From Alphaproteobacteria bacterium (lineage in GTDB: Bacteria; Pseudomonadota; Alphaproteobacteria; Micavibrionales; Micavibrionaceae), in NCBI GenBank assembly GCA_018399685.1, contig JAGYOK010000001.1, forward strand, positions 62,001 through 126,000: a stretch of 64,000 nt of DNA, given 5' to 3'. A program made the translations under genes and the position numbers. A model generated the notes under the pieces. That model searched no databases. It worked only from the letters and a program-made list of their open reading frames with translations, and was not told the origin of the DNA. Of the stretch, positions 18,991-28,971 are shown in pieces; the stretch's first letter is position 1; the number at the start of each line of letters is the position of its first letter.

Positions 18991-19533
18991 ATGGATACAA
19001 AGAAATTTAATTTTATAAATCTTAATTATAAGGCATTTGTAAAATACCTAAATCCAAGATCGTTTAGCAATCTTGATGTTTTTCTTGAATCTTTGCCCCA
19101 AAACACAAACAAAGCTTTGTTAATAATAGCGGCGGCAGTGTGGGTGTCTGCCGGTATTCTGGGACTATCTGCCACTATAAAAATGCAGGAAGCTGCACAA
19201 TTATCAGTAGAGCGTCGGGAGGCCAAGGTTTTGTTGCCTGCCGTTCCCAGAATTCAGGATAAGCCGGTGGAGGCGAGGGATGTTATGGCTTTTGTGGATG
19301 AGTTACAGAAAACATACAAAGGCCTTGAAATCAAAGGGGGTTCCTCTAATATTACTGTGACCGCAAAATCAACGTCCATGTTTGGTGAGTTTCGTGAGGC
19401 CATCGGACATATCCAAAACGGAGGTCTTGGCTGGCGTGTGAACGTGGATAAACTGTGTGTAGGAAAAGAGTGTAATCCTAATCCTCTCACTGCTTCGTTA
19501 AAAATTAATAAGGTCTCTGTTGAAAAAGAATGA
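18991..19533 (+). CDS. Bitopic protein, PilO-like candidate
   Basis: 180 aa; one TM (ALLIIAAAVWVSAGILGLSATI), heptad-like segment, small periplasmic domain with two Cys. Confidence 0.6.
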   Translation: MDTKKFNFINLNYKAFVKYLNPRSFSNLDVFLESLPQNTNKALLIIAAAVWVSAGILGLSATIKMQEAAQLSVERREAKVLLPAVPRIQDKPVEARDVMAFVDELQKTYKGLEIKGGSSNITVTAKSTSMFGEFREAIGHIQNGGLGWRVNVDKLCVGKECNPNPLTASLKINKVSVEKE

Positions 19534-19581
19534 TATGAGATGTTTGGGGTTATTTCCTAAGGGAAAGAAAGTAGTGAATTA

Positions 19582-20316
19582 ATGTGTAAGAGCCGTTTTG
19601 ACAAGGTTATAGGAGGGAGTCAGCACGCTAATCAAAGCGGTAATGTTCTGTTTCTTATCCTTATTGCTGTGGCACTATTTGCGGCTCTTTCATACGCTGT
19701 GACATCTTCTACACGTACGGGTGGTGGCGCCGCCAGTAATGAAACAAATTTGATTAGCTCTGCCCAGATCACACAATACCCTGCTGCTGTAAGCACTGCT
19801 GTTATTCGTATGGTAATCTCCGGCGTATCCGTTGATGAAATTCGTTTTAATCGTCCTGAAAATGATGAATTTGATGATCTGGATTCAACAAATATAGGAG
19901 TTTTTCACCCAAATGGCGGTGGGGCATCATATATTCCTGCACCTGAGGATGTTATGGCTGATGGCCAACCCGGCGACTGGACTTTTAACGCAGAAATGGA
20001 AGTCCCGGAAATTGGCCTGTCCGGTATTGGCGGAAACGATATAATCGCTTATCTCGTAGGGTTGCGTAAATCTATTTGCATGAAAATTAACGAAGAATAC
20101 GGTATAGGTTCCACAATACCTGAGCTTGAAGGTGGAAACTCCGCCAATTTTGAGGTTCGTATGTATGACGATGGCACCAACGATTATGAAATACCAGAGG
20201 ACGACGTCCCCGATATTGATGATGGCTCGGGAACTTTTGATGGCCAACCCTTCGGCTGTTTTCAAGATGGTGGTGGCGGTAATTATGTTTATTATCACGT
20301 CGTTTTGGAGCGCTAA
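19582..20316 (+). CDS. Type IV pilin-like protein lacking Glu5
   Basis: QSG|NVLFLILIAVALFAALSYAV prepilin-like leader/TM; paralogous to 54002-54712. Confidence 0.75.
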   Translation: MCKSRFDKVIGGSQHANQSGNVLFLILIAVALFAALSYAVTSSTRTGGGAASNETNLISSAQITQYPAAVSTAVIRMVISGVSVDEIRFNRPENDEFDDLDSTNIGVFHPNGGGASYIPAPEDVMADGQPGDWTFNAEMEVPEIGLSGIGGNDIIAYLVGLRKSICMKINEEYGIGSTIPELEGGNSANFEVRMYDDGTNDYEIPEDDVPDIDDGSGTFDGQPFGCFQDGGGGNYVYYHVVLER

Positions 20317-21095
20317 TGAAAGCTTCATTGGGTAATTATATTAAAATGAGATTTTTTTGTAATTCAGGAAAAGCAGCTGTTATTATAGATAAAGAGAATC
20401 AGCGCGGAAGTGCTCTTGTATATATTCTTATCGCTATTGCTCTGTTGGCTGCATTGACCGTAACTTTTATGGGTTCATCTAGCCAGCAGACATCTTCGCA
20501 AAACTCCTTCCGACTGATAACAGATTTACGTAGTCGTATCGATATAATTCGTTCTGCTGTGCAGGAATGTGTTTTGTCTTATCCAAAGGGTGATTTGACG
20601 ATTGATAACGATGCCTCCGGTACGGATCCTTACGCACGCCGCAATTTTCCAATTAAACCAAATTCCACACATTTCAATGGTGCGGCTATAGGCCCGACAA
20701 CAGGGCAACTTGCTGCTGACATTCGTTGCCCTGGTAATCCGGGAAGTGATAATAATCATGCATTAATATTTAAGAGCACATCAGGGAAATTCTTACCTCC
20801 GCCGCCGGAAATGTTTAAACCTTGGCAATATTACAATGGCGCAGATGGCGTTTATTTTTGGACTAGAACAGAAAAAACAGACGCATATATCATATCAGCG
20901 TTGGACAAACTTGATGATCAGTTTGGAGAATGTGAGGCTGATGTAGTGGATGCAACAAGCGGAGCCGTTGATCTGGATAGTAACGGGGAAACACGCTGTG
21001 AAGGAGGTTTCCGCTGTTTTCGTATACGTATGACCATTAGCAATACAGCTATATATAATGGTGACAGCGATAACGACGAAGCTGCTTGTCCATAG
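20316..21095 (+). CDS. Type IV pilin-like protein lacking Glu5
   Basis: QRG|SALVYILIAIALLAALTVTFMG; TAATG overlap with the preceding pilin gene. Confidence 0.75.
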   Translation: MKASLGNYIKMRFFCNSGKAAVIIDKENQRGSALVYILIAIALLAALTVTFMGSSSQQTSSQNSFRLITDLRSRIDIIRSAVQECVLSYPKGDLTIDNDASGTDPYARRNFPIKPNSTHFNGAAIGPTTGQLAADIRCPGNPGSDNNHALIFKSTSGKFLPPPPEMFKPWQYYNGADGVYFWTRTEKTDAYIISALDKLDDQFGECEADVVDATSGAVDLDSNGETRCEGGFRCFRIRMTISNTAIYNGDSDNDEAACP

Positions 21096-21097
21096 GA

Positions 21098-23053
21098 TTA
21101 TCTCGGAAATAGTCGCTTGATATCCAAAATAACCCGCGAAAATTCATTATTGATTTCTTCCACACATGCTGAACAATTATCCTGCGTGTTGCTGTGATTT
21201 TGTAAACGGGAAGCAAGATCTCCAAGTTGCTTGCAGCAAGCTGAACGCGCTGCGCCTTTTAAACTGTGCCCCAAATCAGATAAGAGCTTTCCATCACCGT
21301 TTTTAAGAGCTTTATTAATTTTTTCTATTAGTGGTGCGGTCATATCAATGAACATATACATCATGTCTCTCGTACCTTTATCCATAGCGCCGATTTGCTC
21401 AAGTAGACAATTTTGGTCAATGGATGGCGTTTCAATTTTAGGATATGTTTTATTTTTAGGTTTATACGGACATTCTTCAATGTTTAGCAGACACCAACGG
21501 ACGAGCAGTCCTCTAAGCTGACCAATTGTAACAGGCTTCAAAAGATACTCGTCAAACCCGTAATTTATATAATGCTCGCGCTGAGTAAGCTGCACATCTG
21601 CTGTCAAAGCTATTATAGGAATATCTTTGCTGACCATGGCATAACCATTTCTGATAATGCTGACCAGTTCGTATCCATCCATTTCAGGCATATGTAGATC
21701 GGTAATCAGAATATTGTAATTTCCTTTTTCAAGGTGCTCCAGCGCCTCTTTTCCGTTACTAACGAAATCAGCATCACAGCCCAAATGTTCCAGTTGTCTG
21801 CGGATTATTTCACGCACACTGTCAGTATCTTCCGCTACAAGCAATTTAGCATTATCTTCAATCATAGCCTTGTTCTGGGTTGCCGCACTTTTGACAGCCT
21901 CCCCTAAACCACGGCGGCTGGCCGGTTTGGTAATATATTGAGCACCCAAGGAATGTAGACTATGCGCCAACCCGACATCATCACGCACTGTATACATAAT
22001 CAGGCCGATATAAGGGCGCAAAACGGTAAGCTCGTGCATCAGATCAAGGCCAAGCCCGTCAGGCAACCCCTGATCAATAACCGCAACGTCAAAAGGACTT
22101 TGTAAAGCCATTGTCATAGCTTCATTACAGGTCGAGCATTGTTCTACTCGCGCCCCCATAGAGCGCAGCGAAGTCACGATTTCCCTGGCGCCTTGTGGAT
22201 GATCCTCTATTGATAGAACTGATATTCCCTCCAGATTAGGCAACTCTACGCGCTCTTCGTCCGTGCTAATTTCTTCGGTGGGGATTTCAAACCAGAATAT
22301 TGATCCTTGCCCTTCGGTACTTTCAACGCCGATTTTCCCTTCCATAAGTTCGACCAGCTTCTTGGAAATGGATAAACCAAGCCCAGTACCGCCATATTTA
22401 CGCGAGGTTGTATTATCCGCCTGAGTAAATGAGGAGAATAGCTTACCGCATACTTCATAAGGGATGCCTATTCCTGTATCAATAACCTCAAAGCGCAAAA
22501 CCAGAGCGCCTTCGGGTACCTTGATATGTTCTGCCACTGTACTAACCCGCACTGTAACACTACCTTCATGGGTGAATTTAAGCGCATTGCCACATAAATT
22601 CATAATGATCTGGCGCAAACGTTTTGGATCTCCAAGTACTACAAAAGGGACATCAGTTCCAATGTCATCAATAAGCCGTACATGAGCGCCGCGCACTTTG
22701 ACGGATAAAGCCTCCAATATACCGCGCACAAGCAGGCGCACCGGCACTTCATAAATGTCTAGTTCCATCGCTCCGGCATCCATTTTTGCCACATCCAGCA
22801 CATCATCGAGAATTTCCAGTAAGCCGCTGGATGCATTTTGTGCAGTTTTAACCATAGAGGCTATTTTTTCACTTGGTTCTTCTTCGGCAATAAGCTCCAG
22901 CAAACCATAAATTGTTTGCATGGGTGTGCGAATTTCATGGCTTATAGTTGCTAGAAAATTGGATTTTTGCTGCGCCAGTTCATCAGCTTCCGCTACGGCT
23001 TGCTTTAAAGCGGCGATTGTATCTTGCGTATTTATTTCTTTTTCTGGTGTCAT
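21098..23053 (-). CDS. Cytosolic hybrid sensor histidine kinase (HisKA-HATPase-REC-REC-Hpt)
   Basis: [45 protein letters not shown], two REC domains, Hpt motif [10 protein letters not shown]; no TM segment seen. Confidence 0.93.
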   Translation of the reverse strand: MTPEKEINTQDTIAALKQAVAEADELAQQKSNFLATISHEIRTPMQTIYGLLELIAEEEPSEKIASMVKTAQNASSGLLEILDDVLDVAKMDAGAMELDIYEVPVRLLVRGILEALSVKVRGAHVRLIDDIGTDVPFVVLGDPKRLRQIIMNLCGNALKFTHEGSVTVRVSTVAEHIKVPEGALVLRFEVIDTGIGIPYEVCGKLFSSFTQADNTTSRKYGGTGLGLSISKKLVELMEGKIGVESTEGQGSIFWFEIPTEEISTDEERVELPNLEGISVLSIEDHPQGAREIVTSLRSMGARVEQCSTCNEAMTMALQSPFDVAVIDQGLPDGLGLDLMHELTVLRPYIGLIMYTVRDDVGLAHSLHSLGAQYITKPASRRGLGEAVKSAATQNKAMIEDNAKLLVAEDTDSVREIIRRQLEHLGCDADFVSNGKEALEHLEKGNYNILITDLHMPEMDGYELVSIIRNGYAMVSKDIPIIALTADVQLTQREHYINYGFDEYLLKPVTIGQLRGLLVRWCLLNIEECPYKPKNKTYPKIETPSIDQNCLLEQIGAMDKGTRDMMYMFIDMTAPLIEKINKALKNGDGKLLSDLGHSLKGAARSACCKQLGDLASRLQNHSNTQDNCSACVEEINNEFSRVILDIKRLFPR

Positions 23054-23166
23054 GGTTTCTTCATGTCAGGCAGCAAATGTTAAGAAAGGCTTGCAATACT
23101 GCAATGCTATAAGCTATCACAGTCTCTTAGCTATCCATAGAATATGAATATGATTAGGAGAAAAAA

Positions 23167-24177
23167 ATGGGATATAAAGTCGCTGTAGCAGGAGCAACGG
23201 GCAATGTTGGCCGCGAGCTTTTGAATATACTTGATGAGCGTAATTTTCCCGCGGATGATGTAATAGCACTGGCTTCCAGCCGTTCGGCAGGAAGAGAAGT
23301 ATACTGTGGTGATAAAGCCACCAAGGTTCAGGACATCGCCAACTTTGATTTTAAGGGCGTTGATATTGTGCTCTCATCGCCCGGAGCAAAAGTTTCCGCA
23401 CAATATTCTCCGGTTGCGGCCAAGGCTGGCGCGGTTGTAATTGACAACACCAGTCATTTCCGTATGGATCCGGATGTCCCCCTGATAGTTCCAGAAGTTA
23501 ATCCCGAAGCCATAAAAAATTATTCAAAAAAGAATATTATTGCCAATCCTAATTGCTCTACTATTCAAATGGTCGTTGCTCTCAAGCCTATTCATGACGC
23601 TGCCGGAATCCGCCGCGTGGTTGTAAGCACCTATCAATCTGTTTCCGGTTCTGGCAAAGCCGCAATGGATGAGCTGTTTAATCAGACCAAGGGTATCTAT
23701 ATGAACCAGTCTCCCGTGCCCAATATTTATCCAAAGCAGATTGCATTTAATGCCATTCCGCAAATTGACGATTTTCTGGATAACGGCATGACCAAAGAAG
23801 AAATGAAGATGGTTGAAGAGACCAGAAAGATACTTGATCCTAAAATTGAGGTTTGTGCATCTTGCGTACGCGTGCCTGTATTTCTAAGCCATGCCGAGAT
23901 GATTAATATCGAGATGGAAAGAGATCTTTCCCCGGATCAGGCCAGAACTATCTGGCGCGAGTTTGAAGGTATAACAGTAATCGACCTTGATAACGAAGAT
24001 CTGGAATACATAACACCAAAAGAAGTGCAGGGTGAAGACGATGTCTATATTTCGCGCATTCGTAAAGACCCAACGGTTAAACATGGCCTTAATTTTTGGT
24101 GCGTAGCCGATAATCTGCGTAAGGGAGCCGCGCTTAACGCAGTACAAATAGCCGAGCTTTTGATTAAGGAAATATAG
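23167..24177 (+). CDS. asd: Aspartate-semialdehyde dehydrogenase
   Basis: VAGATGNVGRELL, IANPNCSTIQMV, SYQSVSGSGKAAMDEL-like segment. Confidence 0.97.
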   Translation: MGYKVAVAGATGNVGRELLNILDERNFPADDVIALASSRSAGREVYCGDKATKVQDIANFDFKGVDIVLSSPGAKVSAQYSPVAAKAGAVVIDNTSHFRMDPDVPLIVPEVNPEAIKNYSKKNIIANPNCSTIQMVVALKPIHDAAGIRRVVVSTYQSVSGSGKAAMDELFNQTKGIYMNQSPVPNIYPKQIAFNAIPQIDDFLDNGMTKEEMKMVEETRKILDPKIEVCASCVRVPVFLSHAEMINIEMERDLSPDQARTIWREFEGITVIDLDNEDLEYITPKEVQGEDDVYISRIRKDPTVKHGLNFWCVADNLRKGAALNAVQIAELLIKEI

Positions 24178-24193
24178 GAACAGGATCAAAGCA

Positions 24194-24898
24194 CTATAAA
24201 TAATTGCGATATGCTTCACAAACCTTCAGGTCACGCAGGCTTGCCTGTTGTTTATGCTCGCTCAAAGGATCACGGCCATACTCGTCCAAAAGGTAAAATC
24301 TGTCCTTATAGTGCTCCTCAACAAAGCAGGCCTTAAAAATTTCCTCAGCCGTGGCCTGCCCTTCTATTAGAGCCAGCCCCAGCACTAAAGACCCGCAGAC
24401 AGGCACAGCCACTTGAAGCAGATTAAAAACATCATCGCTCATTGCTTCAACATGAGCAGCAACCGATTCATGAAGCTGCGGCGCCTGCTTTAGCGCTTTA
24501 ATTTCTGTAGTTGTTTTTAAGGGATGGCCGAAACGCTCTTCCACCCAATTACGCCACCTTGCCCAATTAGCCTCTTGTTCATCCTGCAATTCCTGAGGTT
24601 TATCAGCTAAATAGCATATAAGATCAGTATCCAGATATTTTAAAACCGCCTCGTTCATCGCCGCTCTTTTTTTGCGAACCTGCTCTATATAAGTGCTTAG
24701 AATTTGGGTAAATGGCATGTTTCCAGGGTTGATCTTTTTTTCCTGCGCCGCCCATTCCTTTACGATCTCTGCGGCAATCTGCTCGTTTTGTGCCAGCAAA
24801 AGAGCGCCGGACGCAGTTTTTACCGCTTTACCGTCGAGCAATATCGCGTAACCTTCCGGTTTTTTCTCGTAAGATACCAGAGTATAAAATCGTTTCAT
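24194..24898 (-). CDS. ATP12 family F1-ATPase assembly chaperone
   Basis: MKRFYTLVSYEKKPEGYAILLDGKAVKTASGALL...; ATG at 24898 preferred over the longer ORF overlapping the upstream gene. Confidence 0.88.
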   Translation of the reverse strand: MKRFYTLVSYEKKPEGYAILLDGKAVKTASGALLLAQNEQIAAEIVKEWAAQEKKINPGNMPFTQILSTYIEQVRKKRAAMNEAVLKYLDTDLICYLADKPQELQDEQEANWARWRNWVEERFGHPLKTTTEIKALKQAPQLHESVAAHVEAMSDDVFNLLQVAVPVCGSLVLGLALIEGQATAEEIFKACFVEEHYKDRFYLLDEYGRDPLSEHKQQASLRDLKVCEAYRNYL

Positions 24899-24905
24899 AA
24901 TACGT

Positions 24906-26465
24906 TTATTCCTGCTTTGGCTCTTCTTTAGATTTTGGCTCTTTAAGAGAAATATAAGGAACACAGGAAGAACCGCTCCCGGATCTTTGCAAACTGGCTT
25001 GAACGAAATCATATTGATCTTTGCTCAGCTTGATTTTATCAAGCCCGCCGTCATCTGAAAGATAAAAAGACGTATCAAATGGGCTGTGATTGTCGTTTGC
25101 CGATGTTTCTCTAACTCTGATAATCCCGTCTTTTGTATCCATAGCAAATTTTTTGTACTCATTTGTGGCAAGGGAGCCAATTCCGCATCGGATCTGAGCG
25201 CTTTGTTTCCCGGAGAACTCATGTGGCAGGTTCGCAAACCACGGACGCACGAAAGCAATGTCCAGATTACCATCTTGTACTATAATATTGGTAACATTGC
25301 TTGCAGTTTCTTTTAACAGCATAAATGCGGGCATAAGCTCCCGATCATCTTTGCCTGTAATCTTGCCTATTCGCAAAAGCCCGTCTTCTTTCATAACGTC
25401 AAAATCAAGCGCTTCATATGACGCGTCTCCGGCTAGAACGTTCTCAAGATATACATGAACACTCAAATCGCGGTTATCCAAAAATCCCCAAAAGCCATTT
25501 GTACCAGAGGCTTCTCTCGAATATCCCATAAGCTCCCGTATGCGGGTAAAAATAGCAAAAACACTTTCCTCACCAACTAGATCCTCTAAAACAATTTTTT
25601 CAGATGTGATATCACCGGAAAGTTTTGTACGTAAATTCCCCGCTTGCGCTTTTTCTATGATTATGTCGGGGGAAATAACGGTATTCATATTTTGAATATC
25701 TAAAGCTCCCTTAACCTTGAACATATCATCCCCCACAGAGGAAATGGTGAGATTAGCGCCTATAGATTTATCTCCCGAGCGCAACTCAAATTCTTCTATT
25801 TTCAGGTGTTTTGAAGATATGTGGTTATATGTGCCTTTGGCTTGTACGTCTGCAAAGTTAAATGCAAAAGGAGTTATGGGGGCAAGGACATAATTATATT
25901 TCCCTGTGAAGCTTTTTTGCACTTCAAGGCCTGCTTCAAAATTCCATGGCTGCAATCCAATTTTACCATTTGCACGAAGCGTTGCTTGTTTGCCAACCTG
26001 ATCGTGATCGATAAAGATTTTATCAATATAAAATTCTTTAGGCATAAAAACGCCTTTAATCGCTGAAAGCCCGTCAACATAAAACTCCGAAACGCGTGGA
26101 GAACGGGTGGCCACGTCCAAAAAGGGCATGCCTATACGTAATTTTTTAACTTTAACCAGAGGCACAATATCGTCGGGACTGGATAAGATATCTACATCCT
26201 CAACGTCCAGACTCACAGAAGGAAAGAAGCCCATATGGTTTAATTTCCCAAGCTTAACAGGACGCCTGCCGGAAAACTCGGAAATAAAACCGCGCACACC
26301 CTCGTGCCAGATCTCGCCATTACCACCCATATTGGCCAGAACTGTTATAATCACCAGCATAAAAGCCAAAAGAAAGAAGCATATTTTAAGAAACGTCATA
26401 AACCATTCATATGGAGTTTTTTGCTTTTTGTCTTTTGGGTTAAGAAGGTAAGATTCTTCATTCAT
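24906..26465 (-). CDS. AsmA-like membrane-anchored protein
   Basis: N-terminal TM followed by AsmA-like repeat texture (VKLGKLNHMGFFPSVSLDVEDVDILSSP). Confidence 0.6.
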   Translation of the reverse strand: MNEESYLLNPKDKKQKTPYEWFMTFLKICFFLLAFMLVIITVLANMGGNGEIWHEGVRGFISEFSGRRPVKLGKLNHMGFFPSVSLDVEDVDILSSPDDIVPLVKVKKLRIGMPFLDVATRSPRVSEFYVDGLSAIKGVFMPKEFYIDKIFIDHDQVGKQATLRANGKIGLQPWNFEAGLEVQKSFTGKYNYVLAPITPFAFNFADVQAKGTYNHISSKHLKIEEFELRSGDKSIGANLTISSVGDDMFKVKGALDIQNMNTVISPDIIIEKAQAGNLRTKLSGDITSEKIVLEDLVGEESVFAIFTRIRELMGYSREASGTNGFWGFLDNRDLSVHVYLENVLAGDASYEALDFDVMKEDGLLRIGKITGKDDRELMPAFMLLKETASNVTNIIVQDGNLDIAFVRPWFANLPHEFSGKQSAQIRCGIGSLATNEYKKFAMDTKDGIIRVRETSANDNHSPFDTSFYLSDDGGLDKIKLSKDQYDFVQASLQRSGSGSSCVPYISLKEPKSKEEPKQE

Positions 26466-26534
26466 TAATCTGTTCTTTCTGCTTTTGCTCGCCAGCGTTT
26501 ATAATCTGGCACTCATTATAAAGAGCATACAATC

Positions 26535-27563
26535 TCAATCAAGCGCCTCGAAAGGATCTTGTTTGTATTTGTGATTAAACCCCAGAGATTTCCAACTCTG
26601 TACTAAATCTTTCGGGAGTGGCGCTGTAATATCAAGCAACTGCCGTGGATTTGACGGATCGGGTAAAATCAGGCGGTGCGCGTGCAGATGCATCCGCTTT
26701 GCGATATCCATTCCTGCCATATCCGCATCAATGCGTTTGCTTTCCTCATCCTTTATGGATTGGTATTTACGGTCTCCCAAAATGCCGCAACCCAGCACTT
26801 GAGCTGCGTGTACGCGGATTTGGTGCGTGCGCCCTGTACGAGGCCAGAACGCTACAAAGGCAGCTTCGCGCCCAGCGTTTTCTATAACCGCATATTCCGT
26901 AAGAGCGAATTTGCCCTCTTCATCATTGATTTCCATTTTTTCATAATCGCCGCCGGATTTTATAATCGGAGCCTTGATTGTACCCTCATAACCCTCTGGA
27001 GCGGGAGAAACCACCGCCCAATATATCTTTCGAACATCATGTCTTTTAAAGCTTTGCCCTAACACTCTGGCGACTTTGGCCGAGCGAGCCAAAAGCATAA
27101 CGCCGCTGGTTTCCTTATCAAGGCGGTGAACAAGGCGTGGCTTTACTCCTTCTTTATCGGCAAAAACCTCAAGCAATCCGTCTATATGGCGCTTTGTTTT
27201 ACTCCCTCCCTGCACGGCCAGATCATAGGGCTTGTTCAGGGCGATAACATCATCATCTTCGTATATAACCAGCGAGCGCATAAAGGCGTGATCTTTATCG
27301 GTGATTTTAGGCTTATCCGTTTTAAAGGATTTTCCTTGTACGGTCTGCATGGCAGAAGGCGGGATTTTTACTTCCTGTCCTGCAATAAGATGAGAGTCAG
27401 GTTTTGCACGCTTGCCGTTTACACGGATTTGCCCTTTGCGTAAAAGCTTTTGAGCCAGAACATATGATAACTCCGGCACATTTTTTTTCAGCCAGCGATC
27501 AAGACGCTGCCCGTCATCGTCATCCTTAACTTTAACAAAACGGTGGGAAGACCCATCACTCAT
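26535..27563 (-). CDS. RluA/RluC-family pseudouridine synthase
   Basis: S4-like N-terminus (DDDDGQRLDRWLKKNVPELSY), catalytic LVHRLDKETSGVMLLAR, GRTHQIRVHA; ATG at 27563 overlaps the crcB stop (ATGA). Confidence 0.92.
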   Translation of the reverse strand: MSDGSSHRFVKVKDDDDGQRLDRWLKKNVPELSYVLAQKLLRKGQIRVNGKRAKPDSHLIAGQEVKIPPSAMQTVQGKSFKTDKPKITDKDHAFMRSLVIYEDDDVIALNKPYDLAVQGGSKTKRHIDGLLEVFADKEGVKPRLVHRLDKETSGVMLLARSAKVARVLGQSFKRHDVRKIYWAVVSPAPEGYEGTIKAPIIKSGGDYEKMEINDEEGKFALTEYAVIENAGREAAFVAFWPRTGRTHQIRVHAAQVLGCGILGDRKYQSIKDEESKRIDADMAGMDIAKRMHLHAHRLILPDPSNPRQLLDITAPLPKDLVQSWKSLGFNHKYKQDPFEALD

Positions 27564-27943
27564 GACGCTATACTCCGCATAATCCACAAACCAAAAAACA
27601 GGGCAAGAATGCTGAGCATCACAGAAAACACTATATATCCAGCGGCCTGTAGCAGTGCGCCACGCTCCCACAATGTTACAAAATCAAGAGAAAATGTAGA
27701 AAATGTTGTGAAGGCTCCTAAAAATCCTGTAGCAAGCAAAGATCTAAGCTCCGGTGATACTTGATCCATTTGCGCAAACTTGCCAATCATTATCCCCATT
27801 AAAAGAGAGCCAAGTATATTTACGATCAATGTCCCCCAAGGATAGCCGTGCCCTAAAAAATGCACCGATCCCACGTTTACGCCGTGTCGCATTGTTGCAC
27901 CGAGTGCACCGCCAAGAGCAACAACTCCTATTGTACTTATCAT
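27560..27943 (-). CDS. crcB: Fluoride exporter CrcB/Fluc
   Basis: GGALGATMRHGVN, PWGTLIVNILGSLLMG, TGFLGAFTTFSTFSLD. Confidence 0.95.
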   Translation of the reverse strand: MISTIGVVALGGALGATMRHGVNVGSVHFLGHGYPWGTLIVNILGSLLMGIMIGKFAQMDQVSPELRSLLATGFLGAFTTFSTFSLDFVTLWERGALLQAAGYIVFSVMLSILALFFGLWIMRSIAS

Positions 27944-28001
27944 AAAAACCTCTTAGAGTTCTGCAGTTTAACACTTACCCTATATTAAGGACGTCATACT
28001 A

Positions 28002-28859
28002 ATGGGTTTAAGCCATACACAAAAGGGAATTCTTCTTGCTCTTATCGGTTATAGTTTTTTTTCAATATCTGATACATGTGTTAAATGGCTTGGGAACAGT
28101 TATCAGGAAAGCACAATTTTATTCTGGGCTTACTGTTTTGCTTTAATAACATGCCTTGTTTTAGCCTTTCCAGCCGGGCTAAAAAAAACATTTAAAACAA
28201 AAACACCAATTCTCCATATTGTACGGAGCTTTTGTATGGTTCTCCTTTCTTATTGCGCTATTGCTGCATTTGACGGAGCGCAAGGATTGCCTTTATCAAC
28301 TCTTTATACCATCATTTTCCTGTTTCCTTCTATTGCTGCTATTTTAGCCATTCCGATATATAAGGAATCTGTTTCCAAAAAAAGCTGGCTTATTATCCTT
28401 ATTGGTTTTGCCGGAATTGTTGTTGCATTCCACAAAGAAACCAATTTTGTCAATCCACATATTTTATATGCTTTTGGTGTTCTTTTCTTTGCGACAGCCG
28501 TTAGTTTTCTGGCGCGCCCGATAAGTAAAAGCGACCATATTCTGACCTTTCCTTTTTATCCTGCTTTAATCTCCATCCCCATGATGCTTGCCTATACAAG
28601 GGGTAATATCTCCTTACTCGAACTCAGTCATCTTCCAATATTTATTCTGGCGGGATTTAGCGTATGTCTAGCCATGGCCTGCGTGCTGCAAAGCTTTCGC
28701 AATGCACCTTATGCTGTGATTGCTCCTGCCCAATATATACAGATGATCTTAGGGCTGGTCATTGGGTATTACATTTTCGGCGACGTGCCAAACATGTGGA
28801 TGCTTATCGGAGCGGGTATGGTTGTTGCTAGCGGGATGCTATTAATCACGCGAAAATAA
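28002..28859 (+). CDS. DMT-superfamily (EamA) transporter
   Basis: About 10 TM segments in two EamA-like halves. Confidence 0.85.
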   Translation: MGLSHTQKGILLALIGYSFFSISDTCVKWLGNSYQESTILFWAYCFALITCLVLAFPAGLKKTFKTKTPILHIVRSFCMVLLSYCAIAAFDGAQGLPLSTLYTIIFLFPSIAAILAIPIYKESVSKKSWLIILIGFAGIVVAFHKETNFVNPHILYAFGVLFFATAVSFLARPISKSDHILTFPFYPALISIPMMLAYTRGNISLLELSHLPIFILAGFSVCLAMACVLQSFRNAPYAVIAPAQYIQMILGLVIGYYIFGDVPNMWMLIGAGMVVASGMLLITRK

Positions 28860-28971
28860 TGTCATTAATATCTTTTTTTTAAAATATACAAATACGTGAC
28901 TTGACCTGCCCGCCCCAACGGTGAAATATAGCGTCTTTGACACAGAGTAACGCCGGAAGAAGGTTAAAAAT

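Noticed and set aside
24899-25012. N-terminal extension of the ATP12 protein
   Set aside because: Overlaps the upstream AsmA-like gene; the conserved start is MKRFYTLV at 24898.
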